Below, one piece after another: positions 8,974 to 17,772 of a stretch of 64,000 nt of DNA. A program made the position numbers and the translations under genes. Positions within the stretch are counted from its first letter, which is position 1; each line of letters begins with the position of its first letter. The notes beneath the pieces are model-generated. The model was not told the origin of the DNA and made no database searches. It worked only from the letters and a program-made list of their open reading frames with translations. This stretch comes from an uncultured Lachnospiraceae bacterium (GTDB lineage Bacteria > Bacillota > Clostridia > Lachnospirales > Lachnospiraceae), in assembly GCA_910578115.1 (NCBI GenBank), contig CAJTPO010000022.1:1361-65360 (forward strand). The letters run 5' to 3'.

Positions 8974-9002
8974 TTGCATATAAAGACTTCCTATGCTATA
9001 CT
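8974..9002 (+). promoter_or_regulatory. Promoter of the ATPase/STAS gene, paralogous to that at 805-833
   Basis: TTGCAT and TATACT are 17 bases apart. Upstream AACGTTTA and TTGCGAAATGT match the block before the Rpn gene, and similarity continues downstream for about 40 bases (CTTGA ... AAATA.CG..TTAT). The promoter begins only about 45 bases after the GLUG gene stop, so the downstream gene has its own start of transcription. Confidence 0.65.
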
Positions 9003-9131
9003 GCCTTTAATAAAACGGATCTTGACATTCAAATATACGAATTATTGGGCGCGGGATATTACATTTTTGTTTCCCGGATATTTGGTAAGAATTGTAATGA
9101 CAATGCAGTCATAGCATTAAGGGGGGATATA

Positions 9132-10223
9132 ATGTCTTTTGATCAAAGGAAGAGAGAAGAGATCAGGAAATATATTCTAAGCAAGGTTGCATTACGTGAT
9201 AAAGATTTTGTTGCCAAGACAATGGATAATTTTGGCGTGACCAGACTGTATATGGAAGAATTCATACGGGAAGCGATTCGGGATGAAGTGATCGCAGAGG
9301 AACCGGGGATGCCATGTCAGTATCGACTGATAGAGCATATCAAGGAACAGCAGATAGACAGAAAGCAGAATCAGCAGGAAGAAGATCGCTTATATGCACA
9401 ATATATAGAGAAGGAGCTGAACGGCTGCAATGAGAATGCACGGCGGATCTGGCAATATACCTGTGCAGAAATACTAAATAATGCGATTGAGCATTCACAG
9501 GGTGACAGGATCTGTATTATCGTAAGGACGAATGCGCTTTACAGCAGTGTTGTAATAGTGGACAATGGAGTTGGTATTTTTCAGACATTAGTAGAGTATA
9601 TGAAAGAGAATGGCTGGGAGAATCCCAACAGCGAGGATGCATTGATAGAATTGTATAAAGGGAAGATCACAAGTGACAGCAGCAGACATTCAGGGGAAGG
9701 AATCTTTTTTTCCTCTAAGGCAATGACTGAATTCGGAATCTGGTCTGATGCTAAGATCTATAAATTTGGATACGGACAGGCTCCGGATGTCATAGAACAT
9801 CGCCTGCTGGCATATGCGTCGCGATTGCAGGATATTGGCACATTGGTCATGATGACATTGGAAAATGAAACTTCCAGAAAGCTTTCAGAGGTGTTTGATA
9901 TGTACACAGATATAGACGAAGGATTTATACGCACAAGTATTGCCGTAAAGGAAGCGTGTCTGTCCGGGGAACCGGTAGCACGGTCACAGGCCAGACGGAT
10001 CTGCAACCGGCTGGATGAATTTAAAGAAGTAATTTTGGATTTCAGTAGAGTAGAAGTGATGGGGCAGGGATTTGCAGATGAGATATTCCGGGTGTTTGCA
10101 CTGGAGCATCCACAGGTTACCCTGCGCCCGGTAAATATGATCCCGGAGGTGGTCCGCATGATCCGGCATGTCAGCAGAGGGCAGATACCCGGGAATGTAT
10201 GTCTTCCCGGGTATTCGCATTAG
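9132..10223 (+). CDS. HATPase plus STAS-like (DUF4325-type) signalling protein
   Basis: A 363-residue soluble protein started at ATG 9132 after AAGGGGGGAT; the frame is open further upstream only because it runs through the promoter. Residues 1-70 look like a winged-helix module. About 100-230 forms a GHKL ATPase domain with an N box (CAEILNNAIEHSQGD), a G1 box (VDNGVGIF) and a glycine-rich GEGIFF segment. About 275-345 resembles the STAS-like DUF4325 domain (ILDFSRVEVMGQGFADEIFR). Proteins of this build are thought to act as anti-sigma-like or contact-dependent switches, with the ATPase controlling a partner. No histidine-phosphoacceptor domain is present. Its promoter is shared in sequence with that of the Rpn gene, which hints at co-regulation. 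Confidence 0.7.
   Translation: MSFDQRKREEIRKYILSKVALRDKDFVAKTMDNFGVTRLYMEEFIREAIRDEVIAEEPGMPCQYRLIEHIKEQQIDRKQNQQEEDRLYAQYIEKELNGCNENARRIWQYTCAEILNNAIEHSQGDRICIIVRTNALYSSVVIVDNGVGIFQTLVEYMKENGWENPNSEDALIELYKGKITSDSSRHSGEGIFFSSKAMTEFGIWSDAKIYKFGYGQAPDVIEHRLLAYASRLQDIGTLVMMTLENETSRKLSEVFDMYTDIDEGFIRTSIAVKEACLSGEPVARSQARRICNRLDEFKEVILDFSRVEVMGQGFADEIFRVFALEHPQVTLRPVNMIPEVVRMIRHVSRGQIPGNVCLPGYSH
10185..10214 (+). terminator. Perfect 11-bp hairpin at the end of the ATPase/STAS gene
   Basis: ATACCCGGGAA (10185-10195) and TTCCCGGGTAT (10204-10214) pair perfectly around an 8-base loop, inside the last codons of the gene and 7 bases before its stop codon. There is no T-tract, so it may act as an RNA 3'-end stabiliser or weak terminator. 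Confidence 0.4.
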
Positions 10224-10403
10224 AACAGGCTGGTTTGGCCTTATCACTATAAGAAGTAACTGGCAATCAGAACTGCGCACTTGCTGCGCTGTTCGTGACT
10301 GCGCCATGCGTTCATGCGGCTTGTCTGTATGAATGCATGTGTGCATATGTTTCTAAACATCCACTTCTATTTATGGTGGTATGATGGTACGGGATATGGA
10401 TGT
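10224..10403. other. Convergent intergenic region with palindromic words
   Basis: The space between the convergent ATPase/STAS gene and the antiporter operon contains short palindromes (ATGCATGTGTGCAT at about 10332-10345, GCGCACTTGCTGCGC at about 10276-10290) and the left arm of a 14-bp inverted repeat. No gene is supported. Confidence 0.5.
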
Positions 10404-10410
10404 TTAGAAA
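10350..10410 (-). repeat. Perfect 14-bp inverted repeat at the 3' end of the antiporter operon
   Basis: TTTCTAAACATCCA (10350-10363) and TGGATGTTTAGAAA (10397-10410) are perfect inverted repeats 33 bases apart. One arm contains the stop codon of the NuoL-like gene. In the operon transcript this would fold as the terminal stem. No U-run follows, so it may be a structural 3' end or a small insertion remnant rather than a classic terminator. Confidence 0.5.
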
Positions 10411-12716
10411 ATATCCATCACAAACAGATACGCGATCATCAGGATCAGCCCGATACAGAACAGCAGCAGCCCGAAAGACATGCTTCGCGCGATCATCGTG
10501 CTGTTTTCGGCCCATTCTTCGTGGATCATGGCGAATTTATGGTCATAATCCACGTGGGCAGGGCGTTTCCTGCGGTAAGTCAGATTACCGATCTGCTGGA
10601 ACGTGGAAGCGATGCAGGCGCACATGTGGGTGAATGCGGTTCCTTCCGGCAGTTCCTGCGGCAGTCTGCTGTCCCGATAGACGGTTTTGCGCAGCAGCAC
10701 TACGACGGTATCCACCAGGCTGTCCAGCACCCGGCAGACCATACCGCACAGGAAGGGCAGAACCTGCAGCAGCAGCGGCCGGTAGAGCCGGTCCTCCAGA
10801 TCCAGATAGCTGTTCCAGCGATTGACGTACTTCCGGCGCGGATTTCGACCCTGTCCTTTTGACGTACTCTCTTTTGCGTCCTCAGGATTCTTGACAGTAT
10901 TGACGGTATGTGTCGTTTCGACAGGGCGCATCATCCACAATCTGACGACGACTGCGTATACCACCGCACCGATAACCAGCGAGATGGCAGCTCCTTTCAG
11001 GTTCGTCAGTGAGAAATAGGAAACCGTCAACTCCGTTTCTTCCACATTCATAAAGCCCTGCCCCATTTGAGAGAGTCTGTCCATGACAGCATAAGGGAAA
11101 AGGCCCATCAGCGGCAGCAGGGACGCGCTGATCGTCAATGCGGCGGCGCTGATCTTATTCATATACTTTCCGTTTAGCGTGTCATATTTTTCCTGCACGG
11201 CAGCATCCGTGTTTTTTTCCACAAAAAGAGCCACATAGAGTTTTGTCATATAAGCCACAGTCAGGCCGCCGCTGATGAGAAAGGCCCATTCGATCCACTG
11301 CAGCGTGCCCGCGCTGAACAGGGTACCCGTGCCTGCCAGGGCGGACATGCTGGCCACAGCGGCAATACTGCCGTTTCTGACCAGTTCGGTGTATTCCACG
11401 ATACTCTCATGAATCAGAGTCTTGCTGATATAGCCGTTCCAAAGAGGCACACCGCCAATTCCCAGCGCCCCCATTAGGAAGATATAATGAAGCAGCGGTT
11501 TCCTGCGGCCAAAACCGCGCAGGGCATTGAGATCCAGCGTGTGCACATTCATATAGACCACACCCGCCGCCATAAACAGCGTCAGCTTGATCAGAGAGTG
11601 ATTGACCATATGCAGCAGACTGCCGCGCACAGCGATCAGATTTTCCGCTCCCATCAGTCCGGACATGCCGACGCCTACCAGAATAAATCCGATCTGGGAG
11701 ACGGAGGAACATGCCAGCGTCCTTTTCAGATCGACGGAGAAGAGCGCCAGCACCGCACCTACCACCATCGTACAGACGCCCAGCAGCAGGATCATGCTGC
11801 TCCAGGCCGTGTTACCGAGAAAAAGATAAGCGGTCAGGATCAGGATACCGTACATCCCTGCTTTGGTCAGAATACCGGACAGGAGAGCGGAAGCCGGAGC
11901 AGGAGCCACCGGATGCGCTTTGGGCAGCCAGATATGGAGAGGAAAAGCGCCGGCCTTGGCTCCAAAACCAAAGAGCAGGCAGAATCCGGCGATCCACAGC
12001 TGTGTCATGGCGGAGGAAGCGCCGGCCGTTCCGGCGCCCCATTTTTGTGTGACAGCTGCGGTCTGCAGGCCGTTGGCAGCAGTTCCGTAAGCGCTGTAGA
12101 GACCGGTCAATTCGTCGAAGAAAAGCGTCCCCGTCACGTCATAGAGCAGGAAGATGCCCATTAACATGACCAGCCCGCCGATCACTGCCACGGCGAGGTA
12201 AGTGCCGGCAGCCCGCAGCGCTTCCCGCTTCTCGTCGTGTGCCACCCACACATAAGAGGTGAGGGACATGATCTCGAAGAAGATGAAAGTGGTATAGAAA
12301 TCTGCCGAGAGGAAGACGCCCTCCGTCGCCCCCAGCGTCACCAGCAGAAACAGATAATAGCGGTTGCGGTTACGATAATGACTTAAATATTCCCTGGAAA
12401 AAAGGGTGCTCATAAACCACATGAAAGCAGCGATCATGCCATACAGGGCACGGAAGCCGTCCAATGTAAAATGCAGTCCCATGCCGCAGATTTCAGGGAT
12501 ATCTGCCCGTACAGGAAGCATGGAGGAACCGTTCTGCCCAGACGTCAGCATCTGCCAGAACAGATACAGGAAGAGTCCGAAAGTAAGCCCCGTTACCAGA
12601 TCGGCAAACCGGCTGCGCAGGTCTTTTTGGAAGCGTCCCAGCAGATAGCTGAGGATTCCGGCGGCCATGGGGCCGAAGACTGCGATATAGAGAAGAAGAT
12701 TGATTGTTGTGCTCAT
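10404..12716 (-). CDS. NuoL/MrpA-like proton-conducting antiporter subunit
   Basis: A 770-residue, highly hydrophobic protein of the NuoL/M/N-MrpA/D family. The conserved core KAGAFPLHIWLPKAHPVAPA followed by SALLSGILTKAG marks the proton-channel helices 7-8, with conserved Lys residues. The start is ATG 12716 (AAAGG about 10 bases upstream); the longer frame upstream is non-homologous. The C-terminal third has a hydrophilic stretch (KNPEDAKESTSKGQGRN, about residue 625) before two last membrane segments. It is the distal gene of the operon and the longest of its four antiporter-type subunits, so it may sit at the end of the complex as NuoL does. It lacks the fused MrpA C-terminal MnhB/MbhE domains, which are separate genes here. 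Confidence 0.8.
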   Translation of the reverse strand: MSTTINLLLYIAVFGPMAAGILSYLLGRFQKDLRSRFADLVTGLTFGLFLYLFWQMLTSGQNGSSMLPVRADIPEICGMGLHFTLDGFRALYGMIAAFMWFMSTLFSREYLSHYRNRNRYYLFLLVTLGATEGVFLSADFYTTFIFFEIMSLTSYVWVAHDEKREALRAAGTYLAVAVIGGLVMLMGIFLLYDVTGTLFFDELTGLYSAYGTAANGLQTAAVTQKWGAGTAGASSAMTQLWIAGFCLLFGFGAKAGAFPLHIWLPKAHPVAPAPASALLSGILTKAGMYGILILTAYLFLGNTAWSSMILLLGVCTMVVGAVLALFSVDLKRTLACSSVSQIGFILVGVGMSGLMGAENLIAVRGSLLHMVNHSLIKLTLFMAAGVVYMNVHTLDLNALRGFGRRKPLLHYIFLMGALGIGGVPLWNGYISKTLIHESIVEYTELVRNGSIAAVASMSALAGTGTLFSAGTLQWIEWAFLISGGLTVAYMTKLYVALFVEKNTDAAVQEKYDTLNGKYMNKISAAALTISASLLPLMGLFPYAVMDRLSQMGQGFMNVEETELTVSYFSLTNLKGAAISLVIGAVVYAVVVRLWMMRPVETTHTVNTVKNPEDAKESTSKGQGRNPRRKYVNRWNSYLDLEDRLYRPLLLQVLPFLCGMVCRVLDSLVDTVVVLLRKTVYRDSRLPQELPEGTAFTHMCACIASTFQQIGNLTYRRKRPAHVDYDHKFAMIHEEWAENSTMIARSMSFGLLLFCIGLILMIAYLFVMDIF

Positions 12717-12797
12717 AATAAAATGCCTTTCTGAATCTATGTGAATCTGTGAAAATTCATTCTGCGCCATTTGGCTGAAAATGAACATGGCAACACA

Positions 12798-14267
12798 CTA
12801 GAACGTATACAACCCGGCCGCCACATCCCGGAAGAAATCCGTGAGCGGCTGGGAATACAATCCGAATGCAATGGTAAAAAATATAAATACAAACAGCGGC
12901 AGGAGCATTTTCCAATTAGGATCTTTGAACTCCTTTATGGAAGAATCGTCGAAATCCTTCCCCGGGAAAAAGGCCCGCACCACAATGGTCAGCATGTAGA
13001 TGGCAGTCAGCAGAGCGGATATCAACAGGCAGGCAATCCCCAAGTAAGCCACCGGATTGCCACTCTCTGCGGCAGCGGAAGCCAGATTCCACTTGCTGAT
13101 AAAGCCGGCCAGTCCCGGTACTCCCATCAGCGCCAGCGCAGACACGGTGAAGATGCCGAATACGCAGGGCATCCTGTACCCCATGCCGTCCAGTTCATGT
13201 ACGTACTGCTTCTCTGTCTGGTGGATGATGGCTCCCGCACAGAAGAAGGAGCAGATTTTGATCACCGCATGGAAGATCAAATGGGTCAGCGCGCCCACCA
13301 GCCCTAAGGGCGTCATGATGGTGACGCCGAACAGGATGTAGGACAGGTTGCTGATGGTGGAGTAGGCCAGCCGCCTTTTCAGGTGGGTCTCCTTGACGGC
13401 CCGGCTGCAGCCGTACACGATGGTAAACATGACCACCAGCATGACGGTGGTCTGCGCCCAGGTGCCTTTCAGAAAGTCCACGCCGAAACTGTAATAGGTC
13501 AGCCGGATAATGGCAAAAGCGCCCGATTTGACCACGGCAACAGCGTGCAGAAGCGCCGTGACCGGGGTGGGAGCCACACCCGCCTGCGGCAGCCAGGAAT
13601 TAAAAGGGAACACGGCGACCTTGACGCCGAATCCCAGGAAAGCCATCACGTAGACGAACAGCAGGACGTTGGTACGGCCGCCGATCTTAGTCAGGTCAAG
13701 CACGCCGCCCAGAATAAAATCGGTGGTAGTACCGTAGATAATGATCATGATCAGGCCGATAAAAGCGAAAGCCGCGCCGCCCAGCGAATAGTACAGGTAT
13801 TTTCGGCTGGCCAGAATGGCCTCTCTTGTCAGCGTGTGCATGACAAGCGGCACCGTCACCAGCGTCAGCAGTTCGTAGAAGAAGTACATGGTCAGCAGGT
13901 TCGCCGACAGCGCGATACCCAGCGTAATGCCGTAAGTCATCGTGTAGAAGAGGAAAAAGATCTTCTCATGCTCTTCTTTCGTCATATACTCAAAGGCGTA
14001 CAGAGTAGCGAAGGGCCACAGCGCGGAGACAAGCCCGGCAAATACCATACCCATGCCGTCCACCTTGAAACAGATGGAAAGATCACCTGTAAAATGCGCC
14101 AGCAGAAAGGTGCTGTCGGAGTGGTGCAGCAGCAGATACCATACCAGAAAGCTGTTTAAAATGACGGCGCTTTCCAGAAAGACTTCCATATGCCAACGCT
14201 TTTTAAAAGAAAGCATCGGCACCAGCGCGCCTGCGATTATGGGAATTAAAATTACCAGTATGATCAT
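12798..14267 (-). CDS. NuoM/MrpD-like proton-conducting antiporter subunit
   Basis: A 489-residue polytopic protein with about 14 membrane segments. The family core KVAVFPFNSWLPQAG, then TALLHAVAVVKSG, is present with its conserved Lys. The SD ATGGAGG is well placed before ATG 14267. It belongs to the same operon as the other antiporter subunits and is separated from the next gene by 81 bases. Its role is presumably one of the Na+(K+)/H+ translocating modules of a multi-subunit membrane complex. Confidence 0.8.
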   Translation of the reverse strand: MIILVILIPIIAGALVPMLSFKKRWHMEVFLESAVILNSFLVWYLLLHHSDSTFLLAHFTGDLSICFKVDGMGMVFAGLVSALWPFATLYAFEYMTKEEHEKIFFLFYTMTYGITLGIALSANLLTMYFFYELLTLVTVPLVMHTLTREAILASRKYLYYSLGGAAFAFIGLIMIIIYGTTTDFILGGVLDLTKIGGRTNVLLFVYVMAFLGFGVKVAVFPFNSWLPQAGVAPTPVTALLHAVAVVKSGAFAIIRLTYYSFGVDFLKGTWAQTTVMLVVMFTIVYGCSRAVKETHLKRRLAYSTISNLSYILFGVTIMTPLGLVGALTHLIFHAVIKICSFFCAGAIIHQTEKQYVHELDGMGYRMPCVFGIFTVSALALMGVPGLAGFISKWNLASAAAESGNPVAYLGIACLLISALLTAIYMLTIVVRAFFPGKDFDDSSIKEFKDPNWKMLLPLFVFIFFTIAFGLYSQPLTDFFRDVAAGLYTF

Positions 14268-14328
14268 AGTAAACCTCCATCATGCTCCATTCTTGTACTT
14301 ATATAGGTAATTGCGCAGGACTTCCTTT

Positions 14329-15867
14329 TTACATGAGGGTGCTCACAAACCCCATGACCCGGTCTGTAAGCAGATTGGGGAACAATCCGAGCAAAACCGA
14401 CAATACTGTCAGTATTACGATGGGCACCGTCATCCACGGCGAAGGCTCCCGTTTCTGCAAGTGAGCGTAGTCGTAGTCTGCCCCCGGCAGAAAGCCGTGG
14501 ATCGTGAGGGGCAGCAGATAGCCGGCTGTCAAAAGGGCGCTGACAAGCAGCACTACCGGTCCCAGCCAGCGGAAAACAGGGCCGGCACCGGCAAAGTCCG
14601 GCGTGTTGCTCTGCAGACTGCCTATGGCCAGATACCATTTGCTGATAAAACCGCCCGTGGGCGGGATGCCGATCAGCCCCAGAGAGGCGATCGTATAGCA
14701 CCACATGGTGAGCGGCATTTCCTTACCGATGCCCCGCAGCTCTTCGACCCGTGTCCTGCCGGTGGTGCAGATGATGGCACCGGCCACAAGGAACAGGACG
14801 GCTTTGATAAAACCGTGGGCCAGCACATGCAGCAGTCCACCGGTGACGGCGGTGACATTCATCACTGCCAGACCGAACAGGATATAGGAGAGCTGGCTTA
14901 CCGTGGAGTAGGCCAGTCTTTTCTTCAATACAGGTTCCCGGTAGGCCAGCATGGAACCCATAAATACAGTGAGCAGCGCAAGGGTCAGCCATGCCGTCTG
15001 TACCCAGCTGCCCCGCAGGAAATCCGGGCCGAAGATATAGTAGACCACACGCACCACCGCCAGGACGCCGGCCTTGACGATGACCGCGGAGAGCGCGGCG
15101 GAGGCCGGAGCAGGGGCTACGGGATGGGCGGCAGGCAGCCAGGCGTGCATCGGGAACATACCGGCCTTGACGCCGAAGCCCAGCAGACAGACGCATGCCG
15201 CGATCAGCAGGATGGCCGTATTTCCACCGGCAGCTGTACCGGGCAGGCTGTCTGGGCCGCTGATGTTTCCGCCGGTTGTCATGTGCAGCACGCCGCCTGC
15301 CGTGAAGGCCAGCGTACTGCTGTTTTTCCAGATAAAATAGATGCCGAACAATGCCATATAAGCCCCGCACAGGGAATAGAAAAGGTATTTCAGCCCTGCC
15401 ATAATGGCTTCCCGGCTGCCGTTGTGTAGCACCAGGGGCATGGAAGTGAGAGTCAGCATCTCGAAGAACAGATAGAAAGTGATCAGATTTCCGGCGAAGC
15501 AGAGTGCGTTCAGCACACCAAATACGATCAGATAAAAGCCATAGTAGCGTTTTTCCTTCTGTTCATGCTTCATATAGGCAAAAGAAAAGAACCCTGCGCA
15601 CAACAATACGATCAGCGTCAAAGCCGCGAACAGCACACCCGTCTCGTCAATGTGAAAGCAGACGGGCAGCGATGCGGTGAGGTGGAAAAGCGTATAGCTC
15701 ACATCATAGCATCTGGTCAGTGCAGCCGTGACCAGCACAGCCGTCAGAAGGTAAGCCATGCTCACTGCCGAAAGCAGTCTGGCCCGGACGATATTCTTTT
15801 CAGGCAGGATCAGCAGGCACAGGCCCGCCGCCATCGGTACAAATATGGATAATAAAATGAGATACAT
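14329..15867 (-). CDS. NuoM/MrpD-like proton-conducting antiporter subunit (second copy)
   Basis: A 512-residue polytopic protein. The core KAGMFPMHAWLPAAHPVAPA and SAALSAVIVKAG are conserved. It is closer to the NuoL-like subunit in its AHPVAPAPAS motif than to the neighbouring NuoM-like protein. A GAGAGGTG SD precedes ATG 15867. Having two M-type subunits side by side, in addition to L- and N-type ones, is more than a standard Mrp antiporter needs and resembles the antiporter inventories of complex I or membrane-bound hydrogenase-type complexes. Confidence 0.8.
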   Translation of the reverse strand: MYLILLSIFVPMAAGLCLLILPEKNIVRARLLSAVSMAYLLTAVLVTAALTRCYDVSYTLFHLTASLPVCFHIDETGVLFAALTLIVLLCAGFFSFAYMKHEQKEKRYYGFYLIVFGVLNALCFAGNLITFYLFFEMLTLTSMPLVLHNGSREAIMAGLKYLFYSLCGAYMALFGIYFIWKNSSTLAFTAGGVLHMTTGGNISGPDSLPGTAAGGNTAILLIAACVCLLGFGVKAGMFPMHAWLPAAHPVAPAPASAALSAVIVKAGVLAVVRVVYYIFGPDFLRGSWVQTAWLTLALLTVFMGSMLAYREPVLKKRLAYSTVSQLSYILFGLAVMNVTAVTGGLLHVLAHGFIKAVLFLVAGAIICTTGRTRVEELRGIGKEMPLTMWCYTIASLGLIGIPPTGGFISKWYLAIGSLQSNTPDFAGAGPVFRWLGPVVLLVSALLTAGYLLPLTIHGFLPGADYDYAHLQKREPSPWMTVPIVILTVLSVLLGLFPNLLTDRVMGFVSTLM

Positions 15868-15896
15868 CTCGTCACCTCTCTCTTTTCATCCTCTTT

Positions 15897-17390
15897 TCAG
15901 GAAAACATAGCCAGTCCCTGCCGGATCATATCGACCACGGGCTGGGAACTGATTCCCAGTATCACGTTTAACAGAATGAAGGCCACCAGCGTGACGGCGT
16001 AGACCCGCATTTTGACAAAAGTAATGCTCGGATAGGCGCTGTAGCCCACCGGCGTATAGATTCGGATTACGGTCTTCATGAAATAGATTGCATTCAGGAT
16101 CGTACTGACGCCGAGCACGATCAGGGCCGGCAGCATTTTCACGTGATTCTGCACGGCGGCCTGGGCGAACAGCAGCTTACTGATAAACCCGGAAAAGAGG
16201 GGCATACCGACCATGGAAAGCGATCCCACGGTGAAAGCCACACCGGCCCATTTATTGCGGTAGCCGGCACCGGTCAGCTCGATGAATTTGCGACTGCCGC
16301 CGGACACGTCCGTCAGCCCGATGGCGGCGATAAATAACAGAGACTTCGTGGCCGCGTGAGACAGAATATGAAAGACGCTGGCAGTCATGCCGGCTTCCGT
16401 GCCCATGCCGAAGCCCATATAGATATAACCGATTTGTGCCACCGAGGAGTAGGCGATCATCCGGCGCACATCATTTTCCTTGATGGCGCTTAAGGAGCCG
16501 AAGATCATGCCCATCAGCCCGAAGGCAAACAGGACGTCGATGATTCTCGTATCGCCGTAGATATCGAATCCGATCACCCGGTAGATGATCTTGATCAACA
16601 GGAAAATATATCCCTTCGACACCAGACTGGAGAGAATGGCGGCGGAGGATACGGTGGAATAACCGTAAGCATCCGGCAGCCAGGCATGAAAGGGAAACAG
16701 CGCGCTCTTGATGCAGATACCCACCGATATCAGTACGATCGCCACGATCAGCGGAATCTCATACTGGCCGGTGGCGGCAAGTTGGGCGACAGAGTCTTTC
16801 ATGTTGCTCATGAGCAGATGTCCGGTCAGGTCGTAGAGCATACACAGGCCCAGCAGCAGCAGACCGGAGCCTAACAGGCTCATGATCATATAGCGGACGG
16901 CGGCCTCGATGGTGCGCCCGTTCTGCCGTATCATGATCAGGCCGCAGGCGGAAATGGTGTTGATCTCCACGAAAACGTAAGCCGTAAACATATCATTGGT
17001 GTAGACAAGCGCCAGCAGAGAACTCAGCAGCAGGTCCGTCAGCACATAGTAGAGATAAGTTTTACCCGATTCCACTTCTTCCAACAGTTTGTGCCTGCCG
17101 CCCAGCAATGACAGCAGCATGATCACGCAGAAAAAAAGCGCCGTCAGGGCTTCCAGTACCCCGGCGCGGATCTCGTTGCCCCAGGGGGCAGGGAATTTTC
17201 CCATCACATAGACAAAAGACTGTCCTGTCTGCAGTGTGTAGAGCAGCGTCGCGCCGCTGAGCAGAGTCACGATGCCGAGCAGGCATGTATTGACCCGCAT
17301 GGCAGCCTTATCCTTAAGGCCTGAACTGAGAATGCCGGCGAACAGACACAGAATAATGGAAAAACAGGGGAAGTTCTGTATAAAATCCAT
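15897..17390 (-). CDS. NuoN/MrpD-like proton-conducting antiporter subunit
   Basis: A 497-residue polytopic protein. The core SALFPFHAWLPDAYGYSTVS followed by AAILSSLVSKG is typical of MrpD/MbhH-type subunits. Its SD AAGGAGGG lies inside the end of the preceding MnhC-like gene (1-base gap), so the two are probably translationally coupled. It likely forms the antiporter module adjoining the small subunits. Confidence 0.8.
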   Translation of the reverse strand: MDFIQNFPCFSIILCLFAGILSSGLKDKAAMRVNTCLLGIVTLLSGATLLYTLQTGQSFVYVMGKFPAPWGNEIRAGVLEALTALFFCVIMLLSLLGGRHKLLEEVESGKTYLYYVLTDLLLSSLLALVYTNDMFTAYVFVEINTISACGLIMIRQNGRTIEAAVRYMIMSLLGSGLLLLGLCMLYDLTGHLLMSNMKDSVAQLAATGQYEIPLIVAIVLISVGICIKSALFPFHAWLPDAYGYSTVSSAAILSSLVSKGYIFLLIKIIYRVIGFDIYGDTRIIDVLFAFGLMGMIFGSLSAIKENDVRRMIAYSSVAQIGYIYMGFGMGTEAGMTASVFHILSHAATKSLLFIAAIGLTDVSGGSRKFIELTGAGYRNKWAGVAFTVGSLSMVGMPLFSGFISKLLFAQAAVQNHVKMLPALIVLGVSTILNAIYFMKTVIRIYTPVGYSAYPSITFVKMRVYAVTLVAFILLNVILGISSQPVVDMIRQGLAMFS

Positions 17391-17391
17391 C

Positions 17392-17766
17392 TTACAGGCC
17401 CTCCTTTTTCAGTTGTCTGGAGATCTCGTCCAGATCCAGCGTGTGGTAACGTCTGTACAGACGGATCGTAAGGGCCAGCATCAGGGCGGAAACGGACACA
17501 GATACTACGATACCGGTGAGCACCAGACCGCTGGGAATGGGATTGATGTAAGCCTCCATATCCTGCACACCGTCCGCCACGATGGGCGCCACCCGCCCGG
17601 CGATATAGCCTTTTTCCGCCAGAAAGAGATAGACAGCGGTGTCCATGATGTTCAGGCCGATGATCTTTTTGATCAGATTGGACTGCAGCAGCAGATTGCC
17701 GAAACCGATCCCGAACAGGAGCATGGCCACTGCCTCGCCGTAGTTGATAAATAAATTAGGTCCCAT
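17392..17766 (-). CDS. MnhC/NuoK-like small antiporter subunit
   Basis: A 124-residue protein with three predicted membrane helices, including the GFGNLLLQSNLIKKIIGLNI stretch and conserved acidic residues inside the membrane typical of NuoK/MrpC. An additional loop (RVAPIVADGVQDMEAYINPI) precedes the last helix, as in MrpC/MbhG. It lies 6 bases after the MnhB-like gene and 1 base before the NuoN-like gene, tightly packed in the operon. Confidence 0.8.
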   Translation of the reverse strand: MGPNLFINYGEAVAMLLFGIGFGNLLLQSNLIKKIIGLNIMDTAVYLFLAEKGYIAGRVAPIVADGVQDMEAYINPIPSGLVLTGIVVSVSVSALMLALTIRLYRRYHTLDLDEISRQLKKEGL

Positions 17767-17772
17767 TTTCTC

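Noticed and set aside
13383..14159. 258-codon plus-strand frame in the antiporter operon
   Set aside because: Antisense to a well-supported NuoM-like gene, with no SD and a His/Gln/Asp-rich composition typical of a mirrored hydrophobic protein.
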